64,000 nt of DNA from Desulfonatronum thiodismutans (lineage in GTDB: Bacteria > Desulfobacterota > Desulfovibrionia > Desulfovibrionales > Desulfonatronaceae), in NCBI RefSeq assembly GCF_000717475.1, contig NZ_JPIK01000018.1, positions 1 through 64,000 on the forward strand. Direction: 5' to 3'. A model generated the notes under the pieces. It did no database searches and had not been told where the DNA came from. It saw only the letters and a list, made by a program, of their open reading frames with translations. This document shows, piece after piece, positions 56,042 to 63,648 of this stretch (the first letter of the stretch is position 1; each line of letters starts with the position of its first letter). A program made the translations under genes and the position numbers.

Positions 56042-57088
56042 TTACTTGCCGGCCTGCTCAATAGCCTCTAGAAAAGCGTTCATCATGGCCACGCCTTCTT
56101 CCCCGTGCTTGTCCGCGATGATCTGCTTCACCGCGGGCATGGCCTGGGTCTGGAATTCGGCTTTTTGTTCGGGAGTCAGGGCGTTGACTTCCATCTTCTG
56201 GGTCAGGGCGGGCAGGCCGCGGTCCGAGGCTTCGATGATCCGGGAGATGCCGCGACCGGCCACGATGGCGGAGGTGGCGGCGTTCTGGACGATGGTTTGC
56301 TCCTGCTCGGAGAGGGAGTTCCAGAAGTTCATGTTCACGGCCCAGACGTAGGGGGCGAAGAGGTGGCCGGTCAGGCTGAGGTACTTCTGCACTTCGTCGA
56401 ACTTGGCAAAGGCGATGATCGGGATGGGGTTCATCTGGCCGTCGGCCACGCCGGTCTGCAAGGCGGTGTACAGTTCGGCCCAGGCGATGGGCGCGGGCTG
56501 TCCGCCCAGAGAGTTGATCAGCGCCTGGTGGGTGTCCAGGGTCATGGTCCGGATCTTCAGGCCCTGCATGTCCGCCGGGGTGGTGATGGGGCGGCGGGAG
56601 TTGGAGAAGTGGAAGAAGCCCCCGGAGTCCCCGAAGCCCAGGATCTTCAACCCGGTCTTGGCTTCCATGTCCGCGGCGTACTTCTTACCGAAGGGGCCGT
56701 CGAAGACTTCATACGTGGCGGCGATGTCCGGGAAGGCGAAGGGCACGTCAATGATGCCCATCATCGGATAAATGGAGGCAAACCCGCCCACGGAATGGAT
56801 GCCCATTTCAATGACTCCGGCCCGGACCTGCTGGAGCACTTCGTTGTCCTTGCCCAGCTGGCCGTTGGGGAAGGTCTGGACCTTTATCTCGCCGTTGGTT
56901 CCGGCCTCCACCAGACTCTTGAACACCGTGGCCATGGCTCCGGTGGCGTTGTCCAGCGGATCGTCGTTGTTCAGGTGATGCAATTTGATGCTTTTCTGGG
57001 CCTCGGCCTGGGGCGCGAAGCCCAGAATCAACGCCAGGGCCAGGAAAGGGGCCAATACGGCCATGAACAAATTCGTCCTTGTTTTCAT
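56042..57088 (-). CDS. dctP: TRAP transporter substrate-binding protein DctP
   Basis: A 348-residue exported binding protein. The signal peptide (KTRTNLFMAVLAPFLALALILGFAPQAEA) ends near QKSIKLHHL. The mature protein shows NGEIKVQTFPNGQLGKDNEVLQQVRAGVIEMG, GLKIRTMTLDTHQALINSLGG and GVADGQMNPI, typical of DctP. The Arg in KIRTM is the conserved carboxylate-binding Arg, so the ligand is probably an organic acid or carboxylated compound. GGAGGAG lies upstream of the ATG. It follows dctM by 124 bases. The enzyme genes downstream suggest a ureido-type substrate. Confidence 0.92.
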   Translation of the reverse strand: MKTRTNLFMAVLAPFLALALILGFAPQAEAQKSIKLHHLNNDDPLDNATGAMATVFKSLVEAGTNGEIKVQTFPNGQLGKDNEVLQQVRAGVIEMGIHSVGGFASIYPMMGIIDVPFAFPDIAATYEVFDGPFGKKYAADMEAKTGLKILGFGDSGGFFHFSNSRRPITTPADMQGLKIRTMTLDTHQALINSLGGQPAPIAWAELYTALQTGVADGQMNPIPIIAFAKFDEVQKYLSLTGHLFAPYVWAVNMNFWNSLSEQEQTIVQNAATSAIVAGRGISRIIEASDRGLPALTQKMEVNALTPEQKAEFQTQAMPAVKQIIADKHGEEGVAMMNAFLEAIEQAGK

Positions 57089-57212
57089 CTCGTCTCCTCC
57101 ATTCAGATTAGGTTATGCCAAACATCGTCTCACCAGCAATTTACTCCATCCACGTCCATTCACGACATTTCCTCTCATCTCCCGACTCCTGAATCCTGAA
57201 TTCTCTTCCCCC

Positions 57213-58496
57213 CTACATTCCCAGCAACAAGCGCGGAATGAACATGGTCAGCTTCTCAAAATAGGCCACGCAGAACAAGATCCCCACCTGCAAGAGCAGA
57301 AAGGGCCACAGGGCCATGGCGATCCGTTCGATCTTCTCCCCGGTGATCGAGGAGAGCACGAACAGACACGCTCCAACGGGCGGGGTCATCAGGGAGATGT
57401 TCAGGGCCAGAATGATCATTATCCCGGCATGGACCGGATCCATGCCGATGGCCTGGGTCAGCGGAACCAGGACCGGGGCCAGGATGATCAGGGCCGCGTT
57501 GATGTCCATGAACATCCCGATGATCAGGAGCAGGCCCAGGATCATGGCGATGATCACGTTCGGCTCCGAGGACACGGTCAGGAAAAAGGCGGCGATGGCC
57601 TGGGGAATCTGCATGAAGGTCATCCACCAGCTCAAAATCGAGGCCGAGGCGATGATCAGGAAGACCACCCCGGTGATCCGGGCCGTGCGGATGAGCATTT
57701 CCAGGATGTCCTGCACACTCAGGGAGCGATAGACGAAGATGGCGATGAACAGGGCGTAGAACACGGCGATGGCCGCGGCCTCGGTGGGCGTGACGATGCC
57801 GCCCAGGATGCCGCCCAGGATGATGGCCGGCATGAGCAGGGCCAGGATACTGTCCTTGAAGGCCCGCAGGATCTTCCACAGACTCGGCCCGCCCTCGCCC
57901 TTGGGCAGGTTCCAGCGCTTGCCCATGGCCGCGATCAGGGCCATGCACAGCAGGCAGATCAACAGGCCCGGCAGGATCCCGGCGGCGAACAGCCCAGCGA
58001 TGGAAACGCCCATCAGCGAGCCGTAGATGACCATCAGGTTGGACGGCGGGATGGTCGGCCCGATGATCGATCCGGCTACGGTCACGGCACAGGCGAAGGG
58101 CCGTGTGTAGCCCTTCTTGACCATGGCCGGAACCAGGGTGTTGCCGAAGGCCGCGGTGTCGGACACGGCGGCCCCGGTCATTCCGGCAAAGAGCACGGAC
58201 GCGACCATGTTCGAATGGGCCAGCCCGCCGCGCAGGTAGCCCACCAGGGCGTCGGCGAAGTGCGCCAGCCGCTCCGTGATCCCGGAGCGGTTCATGATCT
58301 CCCCGGCCAGGATGAAGAAGGGCATGGCCATGAAGGTGAACAGGTCCAACCCTTCGAAGAACCGCTTGGGCGCCATGGTCAGAAACGCCTCCCCGCCGAT
58401 CTGGAGCAGCCCGACCACCCCGGCGATGCCGAGGGTGAAGCCGATGGGCAGGCCCAGAAGGAGCAGGCCGAAAAACACCGTGGCCACGAGGATCAT
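57213..58496 (-). CDS. dctM: TRAP transporter large membrane subunit DctM
   Basis: A 427-residue polytopic membrane protein with about twelve hydrophobic segments. Signatures include PFFILAGEIMNRSGITERLAHFADALVGYLRGGLAHSNM and AGSIIGPTIPPSNLMVIYG, and near the end MTPPVGACLFVLSSITG. It is the Na-coupled elevator subunit. Its start overlaps the dctQ stop by four bases (ATGA). Confidence 0.94.
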   Translation of the reverse strand: MILVATVFFGLLLLGLPIGFTLGIAGVVGLLQIGGEAFLTMAPKRFFEGLDLFTFMAMPFFILAGEIMNRSGITERLAHFADALVGYLRGGLAHSNMVASVLFAGMTGAAVSDTAAFGNTLVPAMVKKGYTRPFACAVTVAGSIIGPTIPPSNLMVIYGSLMGVSIAGLFAAGILPGLLICLLCMALIAAMGKRWNLPKGEGGPSLWKILRAFKDSILALLMPAIILGGILGGIVTPTEAAAIAVFYALFIAIFVYRSLSVQDILEMLIRTARITGVVFLIIASASILSWWMTFMQIPQAIAAFFLTVSSEPNVIIAMILGLLLIIGMFMDINAALIILAPVLVPLTQAIGMDPVHAGIMIILALNISLMTPPVGACLFVLSSITGEKIERIAMALWPFLLLQVGILFCVAYFEKLTMFIPRLLLGM

Positions 58497-59035
58497 GGTT
58501 TTTCCTCCGCGGCCATGTTCGGGGCGGACATGGAAAACAGCGGGGGCGGCAGATCAGCCAGTTCCCTGACCGTGGCCACCAGAATCTGGACGCAGGTCAG
58601 GCCCGCGCTGACCGGGACCGAGGCAAAGGGAAAAAACATGGTCATCCCGAAGATCGTGGCGAACTGGGAGGCCCCGGCCTGGGTCATGGCGATGCCGTAG
58701 ACGGTCAAAAACAGGAAGAAGCTGAAGCCCACCATGTCCAGCAGGACCCGGAAGGGCTTTTGCATTTTTTGTGGAAAAAAGCGGAACAGGATGTCCAGGC
58801 CGATGTGCTCCCGGCGGTAGGCCCCCACGGGTACGGCCAGCAGCGCGGCCCAGATCATCACGTAGCGGGACAGCTCCTCGGTCCAGATGCCGCCGGAGCC
58901 GATGAAGTAGCGAGTGACCACCCCCCACCAGATGATCGCCACCATCACCGCCACCAAGAGCGCGCAAATTCGCTCCGTGATCCAGTTCAGCACGGCCCCG
59001 AAACGAACGATGGCGATGGCGGTTTGATGGAGCAT
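58493..59035 (-). CDS. dctQ: TRAP transporter small membrane subunit DctQ
   Basis: A 180-residue protein with four hydrophobic helices (about 20-45, 60-75, 95-120, 130-155) and the DctQ pattern VVTRYFIGSGGIWTEELSRYVMIWAALLAVPVGAYRREHIGLD. It pairs with DctM. It is the first gene of the minus-strand TRAP-ygeY-ygeW unit. The upstream gap to the divergent protease gene should hold its promoter, which I could not identify. Confidence 0.9.
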   Translation of the reverse strand: MLHQTAIAIVRFGAVLNWITERICALLVAVMVAIIWWGVVTRYFIGSGGIWTEELSRYVMIWAALLAVPVGAYRREHIGLDILFRFFPQKMQKPFRVLLDMVGFSFFLFLTVYGIAMTQAGASQFATIFGMTMFFPFASVPVSAGLTCVQILVATVRELADLPPPLFSMSAPNMAAEEKP

Positions 59036-59112
59036 GTTTAAAAAAGGCGGCCTTCATTCAACGCATGGAGGAAAAGATGCCCCCCAGCCCGAGGCCAAAG
59101 CGGCCATGACGG

Positions 59113-59133
59113 CGGGCAAATTTTCTTTGCCCG
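59113..59133. other. Hairpin in the dctQ / protease intergenic region
   Basis: CGGGCAAA (59113-59120) and TTTGCCCG (59126-59133) pair around TTTTC. It lies between divergent genes, upstream of both, so it may be an operator-like or mRNA leader structure. No flanking T tract is present. The rest of 59036-59271 shows no gene. Confidence 0.35.
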
Positions 59134-59271
59134 ATTTATGGCCTCGTTGCAATGGCGTCATAGACGCCGGGTCGCTGGTCGAGTGTTCCAATATCTGGGT
59201 GAGCTTGTTGCGCTGTTCCTCTACTTCAACTATCCGTCAGGCAACCCTCAACTTTAAACAGGACTTGCCGT

Positions 59272-60300
59272 ATGCACCGTTACTTAGCCTATTGTGTTCC
59301 CGTGCTCGCCGCAATCGTTTTTATCGCGGCTGAAGCCCTGCCGACTTTCGCGGGAGAGTGTGATCTCCAAGGTCAAGGTACTTCGAAGATCATCGGAGGG
59401 GAGCCCGTATATGATCCAACCAGGTATCCATGGACGGCGGCCTTGGTGTTTACGGATAGCCCGGATCAAATCATGTGTGGCGGAACCCTGGTCAGTCCGG
59501 AGTGGGTGCTCACCGCGGCCCATTGTCTGGACCGGGAGTATCCGCGGGGCTCGGGCCTGCCTTTGTCCCCGGAGAGCGTGGACGTTCTCGTGGGCACGGT
59601 GTTTCTGGACCAGCCTTCTCCCGGGCATGACCGGATCAGGGCGTCCGCCTTTTACATTCACTCTGAGTACAATCAGCCTACCCTCGTAAACAACGACATC
59701 GCCTTGATCAGGCTGTCGCGGCCAGCCATGCCGCGGCGTATCGCCATGTTGGCGAATCGTGAGGAGGACGTCTGGCCGGGCATGTGGAGCACGGTTCTCG
59801 GGTGGGGCAATACAGTTCCCCAGCTCAGGCAGCGGGAGGAGTACCTTCCTTCCAACCAGCTTCTGAGCGTGGACGTGCCCATTGTTTCCAACGAGGCGTG
59901 CCAAGCCTCCATGCGCTTACCGGAAAGCGTGATCACGGAGAACATGATCTGCGCCGGATTTCCCGAAGGCGGCAAGGATGCCTGCCGGGGAGACAGCGGG
60001 GGGCCGCTCGTGAGAACCGTCATGCCCGGGTGGCACATGTTGGTCGGCGTGGTCATCTACGGCGAGGGCTGCGCGCAACCCGACGCCTACGGAGTGTACA
60101 CCAAGGTTTCGGCGTATTGCGACTGGCTCAAGACAACCACCGGGCAAGACATCTGCCAGCCCGAAAGCTCGGGCGGAGGGTGCGCCGTCGCCGGTGCCGG
60201 GGGCCGTGACTGGATGCTGCTGATCCTGACCGCGGCTTTGGCCGTCTGCTACGCGGGACGGCGAGCAAAGGGCAAGCGTCGTGGAGCGATGACGAACTGA
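59272..60300 (+). CDS. Trypsin-like serine protease (S1A) with C-terminal sorting-type tail
   Basis: A 342-residue exported protease. A signal peptide (about 1-27) precedes a short propeptide and the zymogen activation site K39-IIGG. The triad is His84 (TAAHC), Asp142 (NNDIALI) and Ser242 (GDSGGP). Asp236, six residues before the catalytic Ser, is in the trypsin position 189, so cleavage after Arg or Lys is expected. Pairs of Cys fit chymotrypsin-type disulfides. The tail has GGGCAVAGAGG, a hydrophobic helix (WMLLILTAALAVCYA) and a basic end (GRRAKGKRR), like MYXO-, Synerg- or JDVT-CTERM sorting signals. It is followed by a radical SAM gene 43 bases on. AGGA lies eight bases before the start. 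Confidence 0.88.
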   Translation: MHRYLAYCVPVLAAIVFIAAEALPTFAGECDLQGQGTSKIIGGEPVYDPTRYPWTAALVFTDSPDQIMCGGTLVSPEWVLTAAHCLDREYPRGSGLPLSPESVDVLVGTVFLDQPSPGHDRIRASAFYIHSEYNQPTLVNNDIALIRLSRPAMPRRIAMLANREEDVWPGMWSTVLGWGNTVPQLRQREEYLPSNQLLSVDVPIVSNEACQASMRLPESVITENMICAGFPEGGKDACRGDSGGPLVRTVMPGWHMLVGVVIYGEGCAQPDAYGVYTKVSAYCDWLKTTTGQDICQPESSGGGCAVAGAGGRDWMLLILTAALAVCYAGRRAKGKRRGAMTN

Positions 60301-60343
60301 TTGACGGGAATCGCGGCCAAACGTCTCGCCTCCAGGGTTGTCC

Positions 60344-62194
60344 ATGCATAAGCCTGACAACAGAAACACCGACTCCCGTCCCGTGGTGCTCGTTTCCGCG
60401 CCCTGGGCCATGTACAACCGGCCTTCCATCCAGCTCGGCGCGCTCAAAGCCTACCTGCGCCGCCGGTTCCCCGACGTGCCGGTCCGGGCGGAGCATCTTC
60501 ACCTTCAGGCGGCCGCCGAGGTCGGCTATTCCGCGTATCAGGCCGTGTCCGAACGGACCTGGGTAGCGGAAAGCGTGGCCGCGGCCCTGCTCTTTCCGGA
60601 CCAAGCCCCGGCCATTCAGCGGCTTTTCCAGCGGGAAAGCAGGCAAAACCCGGTCCTCCGCGCCGCGGGGTTGCCGGCCTTGGCCCAGGCCCTGGACAGG
60701 GCCTGCGTCCGGTTCATCGCCGACATCGACTGGTCCGTGTTCGGCCTGGCCGGGTTCAGCGTCTCCCTGTGCCAATTGACCTGTTCCCTGGTCCTGATCC
60801 GGCGCATCAAACGAAAGTATCCGGAATTGCCCGTGGTGGTCGGCGGGGCCAGTTTTTCCGGAGAATCCCTCGCGGCCCTGACCGCCGCGTTTCCGGAGAT
60901 CGACCATCTGGTCCTGGGAGAGGGGGAAACGGCCCTGGGCGAGCTGACGGACGCCCTGTGCCGAGGTGGGAAGTTTTTGCCAGACGCCTCAAACCGACAA
61001 ATCCAGGACCTGGACGAGCTGCCCGCTCCGGATTTCGACGACTACTTCGCCCAACTGCAACGCCTCGGACCGGCGAAGCGGTTCCATCCCGTGCTCCCGG
61101 TGGAGGCCTCCCGGGGCTGCTGGTGGATCAGAAAGCCCAGGCCGGATCGTCCGGCCCAAGGCTGCGCCTTCTGCAACCTGAACCGGCACTGGACCGGATA
61201 CCGGTCCAAGTCTCCGCGCAAGGTCGCGGAGGAAATCACCGCCCTGAGCACCCGGCACAAGGTGCTGGGCTTTTCGTTCATGGACAACCTGCTGCCCCGC
61301 AAGAGCGCGACGGAACTGTTCACCGCGCTGGTTGAATCCGGCAGGGACTATCGGCTGTTCGGCGAAATCCGGGCCGACACGCCCCCGGCCCAGCTCGCGG
61401 CCATGCGCCGGGCCGGGATGCGCGAAGTCCAGGTGGGCGTCGAGGCCTTGAGCAGCGCCCTGCTGGCCAGGATGAACAAGGGCACCGGCGCCCTGGACAA
61501 TATCGAGGTCATGCGCCACTGCGAAGCCCTGGGCATCCACCACGGCGGCAACCTGCTGATGCGCTTTCCGGGCTCCACGGCCGAGGAAGTCGAGGAAACC
61601 CTGACCAATATGGATTTCGCCGCCCCTTACCTGCCCCTGAATCCGGTGTCCTTCTGGCTGGGCCTGGAAAGCCCGGTGTTCCGCGATCCGCGCGGCCACA
61701 AAATCCGCCTGACGGGCAACGACCCGCGCTGGAGCGTCCTGTTTCCTCCCAAGATTGCCCGGACCCTGCGCTTCATGGTGCAAGGGTACGTCGGCGGCAA
61801 GCGGGAACAGCGCCGGCTATGGCGACCGGTGGAACACCGGGCAAGCCAATGGGCCAAGGAATACGCCCAATCCATGCGCGGCCCGAACCCCGCCCCGATC
61901 CTGGGCTACCAGGACGGCGCGGACTTCCTGATCATCACCCGCCGCCGCCCGGACAAAACCCTCGACACCCACCGCCTGCCCCAAGCCTCTCGCCGCATCT
62001 ACCTCTTTTGCCGAAAAAGCCGCACCAGAAACCAAATCCAATCCCAGTTCCCCAACCTGGCCGCAGACAAGCTGGATGGCTTTTTGCTGATGATGGTGGA
62101 CAAGCGGCTGATGTTCTCGGAATCCGAAAGATTCCTGAGCTTGGCCGTACCCATGGACCGATGCGCGGAGGATTTTGAGCGGCCAATGGCGTGA
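60344..62194 (+). CDS. B12-binding radical SAM enzyme, RiPP-maturation C-methyltransferase type
   Basis: A 616-residue protein. The N-terminal region (about 13-215) has the B12-binding look (VVLVSAPWAMYNRPSIQLG, PVVVGGASFSG, LVLGEGETAL). The radical SAM domain follows with EASRGCWW and then GCAFCNLN. The cysteines 259, 274 and 277 give CX14CX2C instead of the CX3CX2C norm or the CX7CX2C that I recall for RiPP maturation radical SAM protein 1. The segment WTGYRSKSPRKVAEEI and the distal GVEALSSALLARMNKGTG match that family. It probably methylates unactivated carbons of a peptide. No precursor peptide gene was seen nearby. ATG 60344 has AGGG six bases upstream. Confidence 0.8.
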   Translation: MHKPDNRNTDSRPVVLVSAPWAMYNRPSIQLGALKAYLRRRFPDVPVRAEHLHLQAAAEVGYSAYQAVSERTWVAESVAAALLFPDQAPAIQRLFQRESRQNPVLRAAGLPALAQALDRACVRFIADIDWSVFGLAGFSVSLCQLTCSLVLIRRIKRKYPELPVVVGGASFSGESLAALTAAFPEIDHLVLGEGETALGELTDALCRGGKFLPDASNRQIQDLDELPAPDFDDYFAQLQRLGPAKRFHPVLPVEASRGCWWIRKPRPDRPAQGCAFCNLNRHWTGYRSKSPRKVAEEITALSTRHKVLGFSFMDNLLPRKSATELFTALVESGRDYRLFGEIRADTPPAQLAAMRRAGMREVQVGVEALSSALLARMNKGTGALDNIEVMRHCEALGIHHGGNLLMRFPGSTAEEVEETLTNMDFAAPYLPLNPVSFWLGLESPVFRDPRGHKIRLTGNDPRWSVLFPPKIARTLRFMVQGYVGGKREQRRLWRPVEHRASQWAKEYAQSMRGPNPAPILGYQDGADFLIITRRRPDKTLDTHRLPQASRRIYLFCRKSRTRNQIQSQFPNLAADKLDGFLLMMVDKRLMFSESERFLSLAVPMDRCAEDFERPMA

Positions 62195-62371
62195 ATTCGG
62201 ACTGAATGCGCCACCACGGTTTTTACTGTGTTGCGCTGAGGCGATATTTTGTCTAAAAAGTATACAGCCAAGCTCCACTCTGCCATACCTGCTTGAGTCG
62301 GTTTTGTGCGGGGCTTTTTTCGGGATTACTCAGTAACTCTGTTTACCAGAAATCAAGGATTGCATTAGACA
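62195..62371. other. Boundary between the GC-rich chromosome and an AT-rich segment
   Basis: No gene is seen here. Composition changes from GC-rich codon use in the radical SAM gene to AT-rich coding after 62372. No tRNA, direct repeat or attachment site could be recognised, so the insertion mechanism is unknown. Confidence 0.4.
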
Positions 62372-62872
62372 GTGGAAAATAGAATCTGGCAATGGCACTT
62401 TGAAATTAAAGGACTTATTCCCGATCAAGTTAAACTTAAAAGAAAAGTTTGGCTAAAAAGGGGAGAGTTATTTCTTGAGAAAAAGGGAGATAAACTCCAA
62501 GCTTTTCTGTTAGGAGAGGATAAATATCCATATAATGAAAGTGAAAAGGTTTTGTCTTACTTAAGATTTTCATGCTTAATTTCTGGGAACGCACCTGATC
62601 TTGAAGGCAAAGGAGGAATAGGTCTAAAATCAATAAGTGATTTTGGTAAAAAGAAGAAATTTTACAATACTTCATCCAGGATAGTTCTTCCTAAAGAAGC
62701 AGTCGCAGAAATAGAAAGCCATGCGCATAAATTTATAGGATTTATTGGAAATATTCACAATAAATACATTTATATCGTATCAAACAATGACTTTATTGCG
62801 GTAGCATTGGATTATTATTATGAAGCTGAAAAAAATTTGTTTACAGCAACGAAGGATTCATTAGTGCCGTGA
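62372..62872 (+). CDS. ApeA-like HEPN protein, N-terminal fragment
   Basis: A 166-codon AT-rich frame starting at GTG 62372 (AAGGA 12 bases upstream) and ending at TGA 62870. It matches the N-terminal, non-HEPN part of an ApeA-like protein only by position: the aromatic, beta-rich sequence ends YYYEAEK, where a HEPN helix would continue in the -1 frame. The last 12 codons after an A7 run (62829-62835) look out of frame. Codon use differs strongly from the neighbours upstream. ApeA-type proteins are implicated in phage defence. Read with the next frame it would form one protein of about 315 residues. Confidence 0.6.
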   Translation: MENRIWQWHFEIKGLIPDQVKLKRKVWLKRGELFLEKKGDKLQAFLLGEDKYPYNESEKVLSYLRFSCLISGNAPDLEGKGGIGLKSISDFGKKKKFYNTSSRIVLPKEAVAEIESHAHKFIGFIGNIHNKYIYIVSNNDFIAVALDYYYEAEKNLFTATKDSLVP

Positions 62873-63318
62873 TAAGCATGGAGGCGCTATTTAACGAAGG
62901 GCCTTCTGATATTAAATACAAGCTGTCGCATCGTGCTGCTTTTTTGCTTGGACTTTGCGGCATGAACCCTATTGAAGCTTTTGAAAAGTTAAAAGATTTT
63001 TACAACAAGAGAAGTAAAATTGTTCATGGGGGCGGAATAATTCCTCATGACCCAGATAGACACCTTATTTCATGTTATACAAGAAGGCTGATTATAATAT
63101 TTTTGATCTTACTTAAAAGTAAAAAGCGAAGAGAAATTAGCAAAAATAATAAAAAGGTTGAAATTTTAAAAGAAATTGATCATGCAATGCTAAATAGAAA
63201 CATATGCGACTATTTAAAAAAAGAGATCGACAAGGGGCTTAAGGATTTCAAGTTGTCTATTCCAAGGACATTTGAAGGTAAAGGGGAGTATGGAGAATAT
63301 ATTGTAACAGCATGGTAA
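62869..63318 (+). CDS. ApeA-like HEPN protein, C-terminal fragment
   Basis: A 149-codon frame, open in fact from 62830, so that the -1 frame reads KKFVYSNEGFISAVISMEALFNE across the junction. It contains ISMEALFNEGPSDIKYKLSHRAAFLLG and the HEPN RNase motif RX4H in YNKRSKIVHGG (R48, H53). This is the C-terminal HEPN domain of the ApeA-like family. The GTG at 62869 is not a credible true start; the gene is more likely one reading frame broken at A7, either by mutation, by a sequencing error, or by programmed -1 slippage. Confidence 0.62.
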   Translation: MISMEALFNEGPSDIKYKLSHRAAFLLGLCGMNPIEAFEKLKDFYNKRSKIVHGGGIIPHDPDRHLISCYTRRLIIIFLILLKSKKRREISKNNKKVEILKEIDHAMLNRNICDYLKKEIDKGLKDFKLSIPRTFEGKGEYGEYIVTAW

Positions 63319-63459
63319 GAAGTCTCAAGGTAAAATAATTTTTAGATGGATACAATTCAAAGATTGATCATATCGAATAAGACAATCCGATAGGCTGTGC
63401 GAGCCACATAATATTTCCACATTTTTTACGCGTTAATTTTCTATGCATATGGTGCAACT
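63319..63459. other. AT-rich spacer upstream of hicA
   Basis: I see no gene, repeat or clear promoter in this 141-base spacer. It separates the HEPN frames from the degraded hicA. Confidence 0.3.
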
Positions 63460-63645
63460 ATGAATAGCAAATAAGTAATCATAAAATTGAAGCTGGAGCC
63501 TGGATACTTTACCATGTGAAGGGTAATCATCATCAATTCAAGCATCCCGACAAGCCCCCGAAAGTTACCATCCCCCATCCAAAAAAACATACCTATCGGC
63601 ACTCTTCGCAACATCTACCGCCAAGTCGGCTGGGACTGGAGGTAA
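63460..63645 (+). pseudogene. hicA: Degraded HicA toxin gene
   Basis: Pieces of a HicA mRNA interferase can be read in different frames. ATG 63460 gives MNSK and then TAA (63472) where HicA has Glu. A second frame gives KIEAGAWILYHVKGNHHQF, KHPDKPPKVTIPHPKK with the HicA catalytic His region (GNHHQF for GSHHQF). After an A7 run (63581-63587) the frame shifts again to NIPIGTLRNIYRQVGWDWR and stops at 63645. At least one stop and two shifts are needed, so the toxin is inactive unless the sequence has errors. hicB starts four bases later. Confidence 0.7.
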
Positions 63646-63648
63646 GGC

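Noticed and set aside
56985..58700. 571-codon plus-strand frame opposite dctM and dctQ
   Set aside because: Low-complexity Gln/His/Gly-rich translation typical of an antisense shadow.
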